Assembly (NCBI GenBank): GCA_002842695.1
Contig: PHDT01000004.1
Coordinates: 1 to 64,000 of the forward strand
DNA from: Bacteroidetes bacterium HGW-Bacteroidetes-10
GTDB taxonomy: Bacteria; Bacteroidota; Bacteroidia; Bacteroidales; UBA932
Direction: 5' to 3'
DNA length: 64,000 nucleotides
Below are positions 52,884 through 62,415 of the stretch, piece by piece. Position 1 is the stretch's first letter. Every line of letters starts with the position of its first letter. The notes under the pieces are model-generated. The model did not search any database, was not told the DNA's origin, and saw only the letters and a list, made by a program, of their open reading frames with translations. The position numbers and the translations under genes were made by a program.

Positions 52884-54377
52884 ATGGCAAAAGTATACAA
52901 CAAGGGCAAGCAAAACCAGGATAAGAACATAGATTCACTGGCACTTGACATGGGCAAAAAACCACCACAGGCACTTGATATTGAAGAGGCCGTTCTTGGA
53001 GCCCTTATGCTGGAACCTCACGCGGTTCCTGAGACACTTGAGATTATTAATGCCGACTGCTTTTACAAGGAGGCTCACAGGAAGATTTTTAATGCCATAA
53101 AATCTCTGTCGGACAAACATTATCCGGTAGACCTCCTGACTGTATCCGATGAACTTAAGAGAATGGGAGATCTTGAGATGGTGGGAGGGAATGCCTTTCT
53201 GACACAGCTCAGCATGAGAATCAGCTCTGCCGCCCACCTTGAGTATCACTCCAAGCTGCTTTTGCAGAAGTATATTCAGAGAGAGCTAATCTCAATATCT
53301 TATGATGTACAGAAAGATTCATTTGACGATAATATTCCGGTAGATGACCTTCTGGATGCTACCCAGCAGAAAATATTTACTCTTACAGACAGAAATATTA
53401 AGAGGGAGACAAGACCCGTAAAATCTGTTATTGAGGAGGCCATAGAGGAGCTTCACAAAAATCAGCTGCGTTCAGATGGCCTTTCAGGTGTCCGTTCCGG
53501 CTATACAGGACTTGACAAAGTGACTCTGGGATGGCAGCCTTCTGATATGATTATCCTGGCTGCGCGTCCTTCAATGGGTAAGACAGCATTCGTACTTACC
53601 ATGGCCAGGAATATGGCTGTAGATCATCAGATACCCGTTGCTTTCTTTTCGCTTGAGATGTCGGCACTACAGCTGGTTAAACGTCTTATGATAAGCGAGA
53701 CAGGGCTCTCTTCAGACAAAATAAAGGGGGGTAAGAAGATGGAAGATTATGAATGGACTCAGATAAATTCCAGACTTGCTCAGCTTATTAAGGCTCCGCT
53801 TTACATTGATGATACACCTTCCCTTTCGATTTATGAGTTTCGTTCAAAGGCAAGAAGGCTTGTGCTGAATGCCGGGGTTAAGGCGATTATCATTGACTAC
53901 CTTCAGCTTATGAGCGGTCCTCCGGAACTGAGAGGTATGAGGGAGCAGGAGGTTTCTGCAATTTCAAGATCACTTAAGGCTATTGCAAAGGAGCTGAACA
54001 TACCAATTATTGCACTATCTCAGCTGAGCCGTGCAGTAGAGACCCGTGGTGGTAACAAACGGCCCCAGCTTAGTGACCTGCGTGAGTCGGGTGCAATTGA
54101 GCAGGATGCAGATATTGTTGTTTTTATTCACCGCCAGGACTATTACGGCCTGACAGAGGATCCGGCACAGGCAGGTGTAACCGATATAATTATTGCAAAA
54201 CACCGTAACGGAGCGGTTTGTGATGTGCCTATGAGGTTCAGACACTCCGAAGTTAAATTCGTGGATATTAACGACCCGGATTTTTCCGGTGTCGCCTCTC
54301 ACGGAGGAGTTCAGACCTATGGCTCAAAACTGAATGGAAGCTCAGAGTTTATTCCAAATTCAGATTTTGATTCCTGA
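52884..54377 (+). CDS. dnaB: Replicative DNA helicase
   Basis: The 497-residue helicase has the N-terminal primase-interacting domain (DIEEAVLGALMLEPHAVPE) and the RecA-type ATPase from about 205 (RSGYTGLDKVTLGWQPSDMI, ARPSMGKTAFVLT, FSLEMSALQL, IIDYLQLM, LSQLSRAVE, DLRESGAIEQDADIV). No intein is visible. It overlaps the DUF3108 gene by 1 bp. Confidence 0.97.
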   Translation: MAKVYNKGKQNQDKNIDSLALDMGKKPPQALDIEEAVLGALMLEPHAVPETLEIINADCFYKEAHRKIFNAIKSLSDKHYPVDLLTVSDELKRMGDLEMVGGNAFLTQLSMRISSAAHLEYHSKLLLQKYIQRELISISYDVQKDSFDDNIPVDDLLDATQQKIFTLTDRNIKRETRPVKSVIEEAIEELHKNQLRSDGLSGVRSGYTGLDKVTLGWQPSDMIILAARPSMGKTAFVLTMARNMAVDHQIPVAFFSLEMSALQLVKRLMISETGLSSDKIKGGKKMEDYEWTQINSRLAQLIKAPLYIDDTPSLSIYEFRSKARRLVLNAGVKAIIIDYLQLMSGPPELRGMREQEVSAISRSLKAIAKELNIPIIALSQLSRAVETRGGNKRPQLSDLRESGAIEQDADIVVFIHRQDYYGLTEDPAQAGVTDIIIAKHRNGAVCDVPMRFRHSEVKFVDINDPDFSGVASHGGVQTYGSKLNGSSEFIPNSDFDS

Positions 54378-55222
54378 TGATTGTAATGAGAAGAATTATA
54401 TTCATACTGGTAATTTTTCAGATTTCAACAATTTCTCTCCTCTCTCAGGAGAAGAATTGCCCGCCCGTACGGGTTCTCTCCGTTAAAGACCTTCCTTTTG
54501 CAGATGGTGAATCTCTCTCTTATTCCGTTACTTACAACTGGGGTTCAGTTGTGACTGAGGTAGGAGAGGCGCGGACAACGCTCAGATATGTGGGTGATGG
54601 CTCGACCAGCCCGTATTTTCATGCTGTTGTAAAGGGAAATACCTATAAGTTTTTCGACATGTTCTTTAAAGTAAGGGACCATTATGAATCTAAGTTCTAT
54701 GCTTCAGATATCCGTCCCTTCTATTTTCACAGAAATGTTCACGAGGGTAAGTACAGAATGAAGAACACATTTACATGGTTCCCTGATTACTCTCTGCGCT
54801 CTGTTACTCAGAAATATGATAATCCTCAGAAAGATACTCTCCTGCGGGGAAGCCGCTGTACATACGATATTCTGACAATGTTCTACTATGCGAGAAATAT
54901 TGATTTTTCGAATGCTGTTGTGGGAGAGAAACAACCAATCTCGTTTGTGATTGACGATGAAATTTATGAAATTTACTATCGCTATCTTGGAAGAGAGGTT
55001 AAGAAAATTCCGGGAATGGGCACATATACCACAATCAAGTTTGCTGCAAGACTCGTCGCAGGAACTGTATTCAGAGGAGACAAGGAGATGATTATCTGGG
55101 TAACGGATGATGCCAATAAAATTCCGCTTTCGTTCGAGATGGAGATTATTGTGGGAAAGGTGTACGGAAGGCTTACGGCAACCAAGAATCTTAAATATGC
55201 ACTAACAAGCAGAATTAAATAA
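54377..55222 (+). CDS. DUF3108 protein, exported
   Basis: The 281-residue product has a signal peptide (RRIIFILVIFQISTISLLSQ). ATG 54386 is an alternative start. The mature part matches DUF3108: FADGESLSYSVTYNWG, GEARTTLRY, FKVRDHYESKFYASDIRPFY, RYDILTMFYYARNI-type segment, and the C-terminal LTATKNLKYA. Likely periplasmic, function unknown. Confidence 0.82.
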   Translation: MIVMRRIIFILVIFQISTISLLSQEKNCPPVRVLSVKDLPFADGESLSYSVTYNWGSVVTEVGEARTTLRYVGDGSTSPYFHAVVKGNTYKFFDMFFKVRDHYESKFYASDIRPFYFHRNVHEGKYRMKNTFTWFPDYSLRSVTQKYDNPQKDTLLRGSRCTYDILTMFYYARNIDFSNAVVGEKQPISFVIDDEIYEIYYRYLGREVKKIPGMGTYTTIKFAARLVAGTVFRGDKEMIIWVTDDANKIPLSFEMEIIVGKVYGRLTATKNLKYALTSRIK

Positions 55223-55648
55223 ATGAAGAAAGAAGATATAATTGAACATCAGGGATATATTCTGGATATAACTCCGGAATATATTACTGTGGAAATCATG
55301 AACAAGGCGGCATGCGTTTCCTGCAGTGCAAAAGGTGCCTGCTCAATGGGTGAGGTAGAGGCGAAGGTTATTGAGGTTGAGAACAGTGGCTATGAATTTT
55401 ATAAAAAAGGAGAGAGTGTAAATGTACTCCTCAAAAAAAGTCTCGGATTTAAAGCACTTTACATATCGTACCTGATTCCACTTGTGATACTCGTTGTAAT
55501 ATTGCTATCTTTGTCAGCTTTGGGAGCAGGCGAACTCGTTACCGGGCTTGCTGTTCTGACAGGCCTGGCAATTTATTACTCGGGTATTTACCTGCTAAAG
55601 GATAAGTTCAGGAAAGAGTATGTTTTTACAATTGAAAAATTGAACTGA
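55223..55648 (+). CDS. RseC/MucC-like membrane protein
   Basis: The 141-residue protein has an N-terminal cytoplasmic part with a Cys set CVSCSAKGACSMGE (C-x2-C-x5-C, about residues 31-39) and two membrane segments (about 76-97, 101-120). The family includes RseC, part of the SoxR-reducing system in E. coli. In Bacteroidetes it heads the rnf operon, as here. It starts directly after the DUF3108 stop. Confidence 0.87.
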   Translation: MKKEDIIEHQGYILDITPEYITVEIMNKAACVSCSAKGACSMGEVEAKVIEVENSGYEFYKKGESVNVLLKKSLGFKALYISYLIPLVILVVILLSLSALGAGELVTGLAVLTGLAIYYSGIYLLKDKFRKEYVFTIEKLN

Positions 55649-55650
55649 TA

Positions 55651-56511
55651 ATGACTACTACAATTATTTTTACCATTGCCAGCCTCTCTGTACTGGGGCT
55701 TGTACTGGCATTGATTCTCTATTTTACGGCCCAAAAGTTCAAGGTTGTGGAGGATCCAAGAATTGATGATGTTGAGACAATCCTTCCTGGAGCAAACTGC
55801 GGAGGCTGTGGTTTTGCCGGCTGTCGTGCCTTTGCTGAGGGTTGTGTTAAGGCCGGTTCTCTTGATGGCCTCTTCTGCCCGGTTGGAGGAAATGAGACAA
55901 TGAAGAAGGTGGCCGGATACCTTGGGGTAACTGTTGCAGACAAAGCTCCGCAGGTTGCTGTGGTAAGGTGTAACGGCAACTGCGATAGCAGACCAAAATC
56001 AAGTAATTATGACGGCTATTCATCATGTGCTGTAATGGCAACTCTCTACTCCGGAGATACCGATTGCCGCTATGGTTGTCTTGGTCAGGGTGACTGTGAA
56101 ATATCATGTGATTTTGATGCCATAAAGATGAACCCCCGCACGGGATTGCCTGAGGTTGACGAAGAGAAGTGCACTGCATGCGGTGCCTGTGTAAAGGCTT
56201 GTCCCAAGTTTATTATTGAATTGAGGAACAAGGGGCCTAAGGGAAAGAGAATATTTGTCTCTTGTATTAACAAGGACAAGGGAGGAGTTGCCAAGAAGGC
56301 TTGTGCAGTTGCCTGTATTGGATGTACAAAATGCCAGAAGGTTTGTGCATATGATGCAATAACAATCTCTTCAAACCTGGCCTACATAGATTACAACAAA
56401 TGCAAATTATGCCGCAAATGCGTGGTTGAGTGCCCTACAAACGCTATATGGGAGGTAAATTTCCCTGTGAGGGTTCCAAAGAGGGATACGGCAGATGTTG
56501 AACAGCAATAA
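55651..56511 (+). CDS. rnfB: Rnf complex subunit B
   Basis: The 286-residue iron-sulfur protein has an N-terminal membrane helix, a 4Fe-4S domain CGGCGFAGCRAFAEGC, and two or more ferredoxin motifs (CTACGACVKACP, CIGCTKCQKVC, CKLCRKCVVECP). It accepts electrons from ferredoxin at the cytoplasmic side. Two bp after the RseC-like gene. Confidence 0.95.
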   Translation: MTTTIIFTIASLSVLGLVLALILYFTAQKFKVVEDPRIDDVETILPGANCGGCGFAGCRAFAEGCVKAGSLDGLFCPVGGNETMKKVAGYLGVTVADKAPQVAVVRCNGNCDSRPKSSNYDGYSSCAVMATLYSGDTDCRYGCLGQGDCEISCDFDAIKMNPRTGLPEVDEEKCTACGACVKACPKFIIELRNKGPKGKRIFVSCINKDKGGVAKKACAVACIGCTKCQKVCAYDAITISSNLAYIDYNKCKLCRKCVVECPTNAIWEVNFPVRVPKRDTADVEQQ

Positions 56512-56521
56512 GTTTTAAATT

Positions 56522-57859
56522 ATGAGCAAAACTTTCTCAGTTGGGGGTATTCACCCCAAAGACAATAAAATATCCGTTGGCGCAGCAATCGAGAACTTTC
56601 CTCTTATGGAAACGGCATACATATCTATGTCGCAGCATCTTGGAGCACCTGCAGAGCCTCTTGTTGCAAAGGGTGACAAGGTTAAGGCCGGTCAGCTTAT
56701 AGCGAAGGCAAACGGGTTTATTTCCGCAAATATTCATTCATCTGTTTCAGGTACGGTATCTGCCATTGAGCTCTTGCCGGACCTGGCAGGCAACCTTGTT
56801 CAGCATGTTGTTGTAAAGGTTGAGGGAGACGAATGGGACGAAAAAATTGACCGTTCACCCGAAATTGTGAGAGAAATCAAACTCTCGCCATCTGAAATTA
56901 TTACTAAAATTGCCGACTGCGGTATCGTTGGGCTTGGAGGTGCTGCCTTCCCCACTCACATAAAATTATCCCCGCCTCCGGGCAAGAAGGCCGAGTATCT
57001 TGTTATGAACGGTGCTGAGTGTGAGCCTTATCTCACATCTGATTATCGGATTATGCTCGAGAATCCTGAGGAAATTCTTATAGGTACCCGCATAATGATG
57101 ATTGCTCTTGGAGTGAAAAAGGCGTATGTTGGAATTGAGGATAATAAGCCTAAGGCAATCAGGAAGATGAAGGAGCTCTGCAGCAAGCAGTACAGAGATA
57201 TAAAAATAGTTTCTCTGCAGAAAAAATATCCGCAGGGGGGTGAAAAACAACTAATTGATGCAATTTTGGGCAGGCAGGTTCCTTCAATGGGACTTCCAAT
57301 TGATACTGGTGTTGTAGTTCAGAATGTTGGAACTGCTCTTGCTGTCTATGAAGCTGTCCAGAAAAACAAACCACTCTTTGAGGGTGTTGTGACCGTTACC
57401 GGTAAATGTATGACCGAGCAGAGGAACTTCAGAATGAGAGTAGGTACTACTTTTGAATCGATGTTGTTTGCTGTGGGTGGTTTTCCAAAAGATGCTGAAA
57501 AGCTTGTGAGCGGTGGCCCAATGATGGGAAAGGCTGTTGCAAGGATAGAGGCTGCTTCTGTGAAAAGTACATCGGCCCTGCTGCTGCTTACTGAGGAGGA
57601 GACTAAGCGCAAACCTGAAGCTAACTGCATAAGGTGTGCGAAATGTGTTGACGCCTGTCCCATGGGTCTTGAGCCTTTCCTGCTTAACAGACTTTCGCGT
57701 GCCGGAAGGATTGATGACCTGGAGGTTAACATGGTGCAGGACTGCATCGAATGTGGCAGCTGTCTCTATGTTTGTCCCGCAAACATCCCGCTGCTTGACA
57801 CAATAAGACTATCAAAAGCCTCTGTTCTCAAGATCATGAGAAGCAGACCCAAAAAGTAA
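56522..57859 (+). CDS. rnfC: Rnf complex subunit C
   Basis: The 445-residue subunit has the NADH/FMN-binding part (GLGGAAFPTHIKLSPPPGKK, NGAECEPYLTSDYR, KKYPQGGEKQLI, NVGTALAVYEAV) and two 4Fe-4S motifs near the end, CIRCAKCVDACPMGLEP and CIECGSCLYVCPANIP. It is the NAD site of the complex. Confidence 0.95.
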   Translation: MSKTFSVGGIHPKDNKISVGAAIENFPLMETAYISMSQHLGAPAEPLVAKGDKVKAGQLIAKANGFISANIHSSVSGTVSAIELLPDLAGNLVQHVVVKVEGDEWDEKIDRSPEIVREIKLSPSEIITKIADCGIVGLGGAAFPTHIKLSPPPGKKAEYLVMNGAECEPYLTSDYRIMLENPEEILIGTRIMMIALGVKKAYVGIEDNKPKAIRKMKELCSKQYRDIKIVSLQKKYPQGGEKQLIDAILGRQVPSMGLPIDTGVVVQNVGTALAVYEAVQKNKPLFEGVVTVTGKCMTEQRNFRMRVGTTFESMLFAVGGFPKDAEKLVSGGPMMGKAVARIEAASVKSTSALLLLTEEETKRKPEANCIRCAKCVDACPMGLEPFLLNRLSRAGRIDDLEVNMVQDCIECGSCLYVCPANIPLLDTIRLSKASVLKIMRSRPKK

Positions 57860-57877
57860 AAAACAGATTTTACATAT

Positions 57878-58879
57878 ATGAAAAAACTGATTGTTTCACC
57901 GGCACCTCACCTTCACGGAAAGGAGACTACAAAAAGTCTCATGAGGGATGTTGTAATAGCACTGGTACCCTCTTTGCTGGTATCGGTATATTACTTCGGA
58001 TTCTCTGCGATAAAACTCGCCCTTGTAGGTATTGCCACAGCAGTACTTGTTGAATATGTAATTCAGCGGTACATCGTTAAAACCAAAATAACAGTAAATG
58101 ACTACTCGGCTGCCCTCACCGGATTGCTGCTCTCTCTGAACCTTCCGCCCAACTCACCATGGTGGATAATGTTCATTGGGTCTGTAGTTGCAATTGGAAT
58201 AGCTAAAATGACCTTTGGAGGAGTGGGGCAGAACCTGTTCAATCCTGCGCTTGTAGGTCGAGTGTTCCTTCTCGTCTCTTTTCCGGTAATAATGACAGAT
58301 TACTCAATTCCCACATCATGGTTCCGCGAGGGTATTGATGCCGGTTCAGGCGCTACTGCTCTCTCAATAGTAAAGGAGGGTCTTGCAAAAGGGATGACTA
58401 TGGATCAGATATTCTCCCAGAATGAATTTTCATACGCTCAGATGCTCTTTAGCAAAATAGGCGGTTCGGTGGGAGAGGTTTCGGCTTTTGCCCTGATACT
58501 CGGTTTTATTTATCTGCTTATCAGAAAGGTTATAAAGCCTCATATTCCGCTTGCTATAGTTGGTACTGTGGTTGTTTTCTCGGGAATCTTCTGGCTTATT
58601 GACCCTACTCACTATACAGACCCAATGTTTAATGTTCTTACAGGTGGTATTTTGATAGGATCAATTTTCATGGCAACTGACTATGTCACTTCGCCAATGA
58701 GTAATAAGGGAATGATTGTTTATGGCGTAGGAATTGGTGTGATAACAATGCTCATTCGTAACTGGGGCGCATATCCGGAGGGTATCTCCTTTGCTATCCT
58801 CATTCTGAACGCTTGCGTTCCTCTCATAAATATGTACTTTAAACCTGTCAGATTTGGAAAGGGGGTGAAACATGGCTAA
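57878..58879 (+). CDS. rnfD: Rnf complex subunit D
   Basis: The 333-residue membrane subunit carries covalent FMN; the attachment Thr is in GSGATALS (about residue 166-173). GLLLSLNLPPNSPWW and FGGVGQNLFNPALVGRVFL are family motifs. It overlaps rnfG by 8 bp. Confidence 0.94.
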   Translation: MKKLIVSPAPHLHGKETTKSLMRDVVIALVPSLLVSVYYFGFSAIKLALVGIATAVLVEYVIQRYIVKTKITVNDYSAALTGLLLSLNLPPNSPWWIMFIGSVVAIGIAKMTFGGVGQNLFNPALVGRVFLLVSFPVIMTDYSIPTSWFREGIDAGSGATALSIVKEGLAKGMTMDQIFSQNEFSYAQMLFSKIGGSVGEVSAFALILGFIYLLIRKVIKPHIPLAIVGTVVVFSGIFWLIDPTHYTDPMFNVLTGGILIGSIFMATDYVTSPMSNKGMIVYGVGIGVITMLIRNWGAYPEGISFAILILNACVPLINMYFKPVRFGKGVKHG

Positions 58880-59480
58880 AGAATCAACACTTAAAAACAT
58901 GGTGGTGACCCTGACTCTCATCACTCTTATTGCCTCATCTGTGCTTGGAGGGGTTTATGCTATTACAAAGGAACCGATTGACGCGGCAAAAACTGCCAAG
59001 ACAAATAACGCTATCTCTAAAGTAGTGCCTGAGTTTGATAATGATCCTTCTGCAGACAAGTTCATTAAAGAACTGGATGAAAAGAGCTATGTGGTTTACC
59101 CTGCTAAGAGAGGGGATGAGATAGTCGGGTATGCTGTCGAATCATATACTTCGGGTGGATTTGGAGGCCGGATCCTTCTTATGGTAGGTTTCAATGCAGA
59201 TGGTACAATTAATAACACTGCCGTTCTTTCTCATGCAGAGACTCCAGGTCTGGGGGATAAAATGGTAGAGGGTAAAAGTGACTTTAGTGTTCAGTTTAAA
59301 GGTAAAAATCCGGCAGATTTCAAATTGCTTGTGAAAAAGGATGGAGGTGATGTTGATGCAATAACTGCCTCTACTATTACATCCAGAGCCTTTTGTGATG
59401 CAGTAACTACTGCATGGGAGGTATATAATTTATGTGCAGGTGAAACCCAAACTGAAAAAAAGGAGGGGACTAATGAGTAA
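58872..59480 (+). CDS. rnfG: Rnf complex subunit G
   Basis: The 202-residue subunit has one N-terminal membrane helix (about 11-31) and a periplasmic FMN domain with the covalent FMN Thr in DAITASTITSRA; SHAETPGLGDKM is typical. It overlaps rnfD and rnfE by 8 bp each. Confidence 0.93.
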   Translation: MAKESTLKNMVVTLTLITLIASSVLGGVYAITKEPIDAAKTAKTNNAISKVVPEFDNDPSADKFIKELDEKSYVVYPAKRGDEIVGYAVESYTSGGFGGRILLMVGFNADGTINNTAVLSHAETPGLGDKMVEGKSDFSVQFKGKNPADFKLLVKKDGGDVDAITASTITSRAFCDAVTTAWEVYNLCAGETQTEKKEGTNE

Positions 59481-60060
59481 GTTTAATTTAGTTACAAAAG
59501 GTATTTTTAAGGAAAATCCAATTTTCGTTCTGCTTCTGGGAATGTGTCCGACTTTGGGTACGACAACCTCGGCAATAAACGGGATGGGAATGGGACTGGC
59601 TACTATGTTTGTCCTTATTATGTCAAATATGGTAATTTCTGCTATTGCCGGTTTCGTGCCTGCGAAGGTTAGAATTCCCTCATTTATTGTGGTAATTGCT
59701 GCGTTTGTAACTGTTCTTCAGTTTCTGATGCAGGCATTTACACCCGGACTTTACGAGACACTTGGTCTTTTCATCCCGCTGATTGTGGTAAACTGTATTG
59801 TGCTGGGAAGGGCTGAGGCATTTGCATCTAAAAACGGTGTTGTTGACTCTGCACTTGATGGTATAGGGATAGGTCTTGGTTTTACAGCGGCCCTTACTGT
59901 ACTGGGTATGGTACGAGAACTTCTGGGAAGCGCCTCGATATTCGGTATCAAACTTATTGACGGAGACGGAATTCTGGTGTTTGTACTTGCTCCGGGAGCA
60001 TTTATCGCGCTAGGTTATCTCCTGGTTCTGTTCAATAAATTAAAATCAAAAATTTCTTAA
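59473..60060 (+). CDS. rnfE: Rnf complex subunit E
   Basis: Start at ATG 59473 (MSKFNLVTKGIFKENP), 195 residues, six membrane segments; NPIFVLLLGMCPTLGTTTSA and LVIVNCIVLGRAEAF-type motif with Cys are present. It forms the membrane core with RnfA and RnfD. The upstream frame start at 59434 is inside rnfG. Confidence 0.94.
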   Translation: MSKFNLVTKGIFKENPIFVLLLGMCPTLGTTTSAINGMGMGLATMFVLIMSNMVISAIAGFVPAKVRIPSFIVVIAAFVTVLQFLMQAFTPGLYETLGLFIPLIVVNCIVLGRAEAFASKNGVVDSALDGIGIGLGFTAALTVLGMVRELLGSASIFGIKLIDGDGILVFVLAPGAFIALGYLLVLFNKLKSKIS

Positions 60061-60072
60061 AGCTGATTTGTT

Positions 60073-60672
60073 ATGGAATATATACTAATTATAATTTCTG
60101 CAGTCTTTGTAAATAACATTCTGCTTTCACAATTCCTGGGAGTTTGCCCTTTTCTGGGAGTTTCTAACAAAGTGAGTACAGCCGCAGGTATGGCGGGAGC
60201 TGTTACTTTTGTGATGGCTGTTGCTACGCTGGCTACATACATGATTCAAAATTATGTTCTTGTACCGCTGGGAATTGAATTCATGCAAACAATTGCATTC
60301 ATTCTGGTAATTGCAGGTTTGGTTCAGATGGTAGAGATAATTCTTAAAAAAGTCAGCCCCTCTCTTTATCAGGCTTTGGGTATCTACCTTCCGCTAATTA
60401 CCACAAACTGTGCGGTTCTGGGTGTTGCCATAATTGTAGTTTCTAAAGAATTTACATTTGGCGGCGACCCACATCTGCTTAACCTGGCGCAGTCTGTTGT
60501 GTTTGCAATTGCCAATGCACTTGGATTTGGCCTGGCAATGATTCTTTTTGCCGGACTGAGAGAACAGCTGGAACTGGCAAATGTTCCAAAACCATTCAAG
60601 GGAATGCCTATTGCTCTTGTGACAGCAGGCATACTTGCTCTCTCATTCATGGGATTTGCCGGACTGGTTTAA
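60073..60672 (+). CDS. rnfA: Rnf complex subunit A
   Basis: The 199-residue, six-segment subunit is homologous to RnfE in opposite topology: [19 protein letters not shown] and [15 protein letters not shown] carry the Cys ligands of the in-membrane iron-sulfur centre. It closes the core rnf set (B-C-D-G-E-A). Confidence 0.95.
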   Translation: MEYILIIISAVFVNNILLSQFLGVCPFLGVSNKVSTAAGMAGAVTFVMAVATLATYMIQNYVLVPLGIEFMQTIAFILVIAGLVQMVEIILKKVSPSLYQALGIYLPLITTNCAVLGVAIIVVSKEFTFGGDPHLLNLAQSVVFAIANALGFGLAMILFAGLREQLELANVPKPFKGMPIALVTAGILALSFMGFAGLV

Positions 60673-60691
60673 TAACTGAAATTTTTTAACT

Positions 60692-60967
60692 ATGCCAAAA
60701 ACACTACTTGAGATAGATCAGCTTCTTCGTTCGGGAGAGACAGAGAAGGCGCACAATGAGCTGAATACTTTGCTTGAAAAAGAGCCTGACAATGCCGAGG
60801 CCTGGTATCTGCTGGGCAGCATCCTCAGAAGACAGCAATTATGGGGAGACGCAATCAATGCTCTCAACAAGGCAAAGTTCCTCAATCCTGAGGGGCCGGC
60901 AGCTCATGCTATTGAATCAATTTATGAAATTCTGAGATTCCAGAATACAGACATGATGAACCCTTAA
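60692..60967 (+). CDS. Small TPR protein
   Basis: The 91-residue protein has two tetratricopeptide repeats (GETEKAHNELNTLLEKEPDN, AEAWYLLGSILRRQQLWGDA, INALNKAKFLNPEG). It lies 19 bp after rnfA on the same strand and overlaps the convergent ABC ATPase gene by 4 bp. Role in Rnf assembly is possible but unsupported by sequence. Confidence 0.8.
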   Translation: MPKTLLEIDQLLRSGETEKAHNELNTLLEKEPDNAEAWYLLGSILRRQQLWGDAINALNKAKFLNPEGPAAHAIESIYEILRFQNTDMMNP

Positions 60968-61602
60968 TCAATCAAGGCCAGTTTACCGGCCGACATCTTA
61001 TAACATCTGGTGGCCAGATCTGTTACTTCGTTCCTGTTATGGGTTACGTGGATTACGGTCTGGCCATCTTTTTTCAGAATACCCAGAGTTTTTGAGGCCT
61101 CTTCTCTGAGCTCTTCGTCCAGAGCACTTAATGGTTCGTCCAGCAGAAGAACAGACGGCTCATGCGCCAGTGCTCTGGCGAGAGCAACTCGCTGTCTCTC
61201 TCCTCCGGACAAGCCGGATATACTTCTTGAGAGTAATCCGCTTATAAAAAATTGCTCAGCAAGTGCGCCGGCTGTAATCTTTATAGCCTGATCATTTAAC
61301 CGGGAAACTCTCAGCGGGAAGGCTATGTTCTCAAAAACAGTCATGTGAGGGAAGAGAGCATAGTCCTGAAAAAGCATTCCAACAGGGCGTTTTCTGGCAG
61401 AAATACGTGTGTAATCTGTATTGTCAATTATTACCTTTCCACTTTCGGGAATCCTTAATCCGGCAATTATTTCAAGCAGCATTGACTTCCCTGATCCGGA
61501 AGGACCAAAAACGGCATAATACCCTCCTGTCTCAAGTTCAACAGTTATGGGGCCAAGAGTAAAGTCATCTGCTCTGAATAGTATATCGGTAAGTTTTACC
61601 AT
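60964..61602 (-). CDS. Molybdate/tungstate-type ABC transporter ATPase
   Basis: The 212-residue ATPase has Walker A GPSGSGKSMLLE (about residues 33-44), Q-loop FQDYALFPHM, signature LSGGERQRVALARAL and Walker B VLLLDEPLSALD. It is short and lacks the C-terminal TOBE domain of ModC. It overlaps the permease gene by 7 bp. Confidence 0.87.
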   Translation of the reverse strand: MVKLTDILFRADDFTLGPITVELETGGYYAVFGPSGSGKSMLLEIIAGLRIPESGKVIIDNTDYTRISARKRPVGMLFQDYALFPHMTVFENIAFPLRVSRLNDQAIKITAGALAEQFFISGLLSRSISGLSGGERQRVALARALAHEPSVLLLDEPLSALDEELREEASKTLGILKKDGQTVIHVTHNRNEVTDLATRCYKMSAGKLALID

Positions 61603-62381
61603 CTTTTCTTTTGATAAATTCTGAGAGCAATAAATAGAATTAGTGTAACAGTAACAAAAATAACTGCTACCGGCCTTGCGTATGCCAGCCCGAAAGAGTT
61701 AAACCTGTCGAATATAAGTACAGGTGTAGTCATGGGGTGATAGGCCACAATTACAATTGCTCCAAATTCACTCATCCCTCTGGCAAACATTAGTAATAGT
61801 CCCGAAACTACAGACCTGCCAGCAAGAGGAAGTGATATCTTCATAAATGTACTTATTCTTGAGGCACCAAGTGTCTCGGCGGCCTGTTCCAGTCTTGTGG
61901 GAACGGCAGCAAAGCCATCCCTTGCTGAGTTAATCAGGAATGGTATGCTTACGAATGCCATTGCAAGTGCAATCGCAAACGGAGATCCTACCAGATTTAG
62001 TCCAAATGAAGAGGCAAGCGAGCCAAGGGCAGAATCGCGCGAAATAAGTCCCAGAATGGCTATGCCTGCTGCAGAGTGTGGAATCACTATCGGAAGGTCT
62101 ACAATGGCTTCTATTACTCCTTTAAAGGGAAACTTTTTCCTTGCAAGGATATATGCAAGAGGTATTGCAAAAAGGGCTGAAATAATTGTTGCGGCAAAGG
62201 AGATTATTAGAGTGCGTATGATGCTGTTGCCAACAACTTTATCAGTAGCTGCATCAAACAGGTTGGGAGCATTTACAGAGAGGAACATTCCTGCAAGCGG
62301 AGCAAAAATGAACAGCAGTGCTACTCCTCCCAGAAGGAGGAAAATGGTATGAGTAAAATTGAAGTTATCCCTTGCTCTCAT
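61596..62381 (-). CDS. Molybdate/tungstate ABC permease, WtpB-like
   Basis: I start at ATG 62381 (MRARDNFNFTH), 261 residues, since the -7 box lies just upstream. It has about six membrane segments and the coupling motif EQAAETLGASRISTFMKISLP (residues about 175-195); MFARGMSEFGAIVIVAYHP and FDRFNSFGLAYA fit tungstate/molybdate permeases of the Wtp type. The substrate-binding protein gene is not in the window on either side of the pair. A sulfate permease is less likely. Confidence 0.83.
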   Translation of the reverse strand: MRARDNFNFTHTIFLLLGGVALLFIFAPLAGMFLSVNAPNLFDAATDKVVGNSIIRTLIISFAATIISALFAIPLAYILARKKFPFKGVIEAIVDLPIVIPHSAAGIAILGLISRDSALGSLASSFGLNLVGSPFAIALAMAFVSIPFLINSARDGFAAVPTRLEQAAETLGASRISTFMKISLPLAGRSVVSGLLLMFARGMSEFGAIVIVAYHPMTTPVLIFDRFNSFGLAYARPVAVIFVTVTLILFIALRIYQKKRW

Positions 62382-62386
62382 CCATA

Positions 62387-62411
62387 CAAAGATATGAAAA
62401 ATGTATCTTTG
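62387..62411. promoter_or_regulatory. Back-to-back -7 boxes
   Basis: Minus-strand TATCTTTG (62387-62394) is for the permease and plus-strand TATCTTTG (62404-62411) for the polyferredoxin gene. They are 9 bp apart and each is within 4-5 bp of its ATG, so both mRNAs would have almost no leader and the two polymerases would compete. Confidence 0.5.
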
Positions 62412-62415
62412 TGGC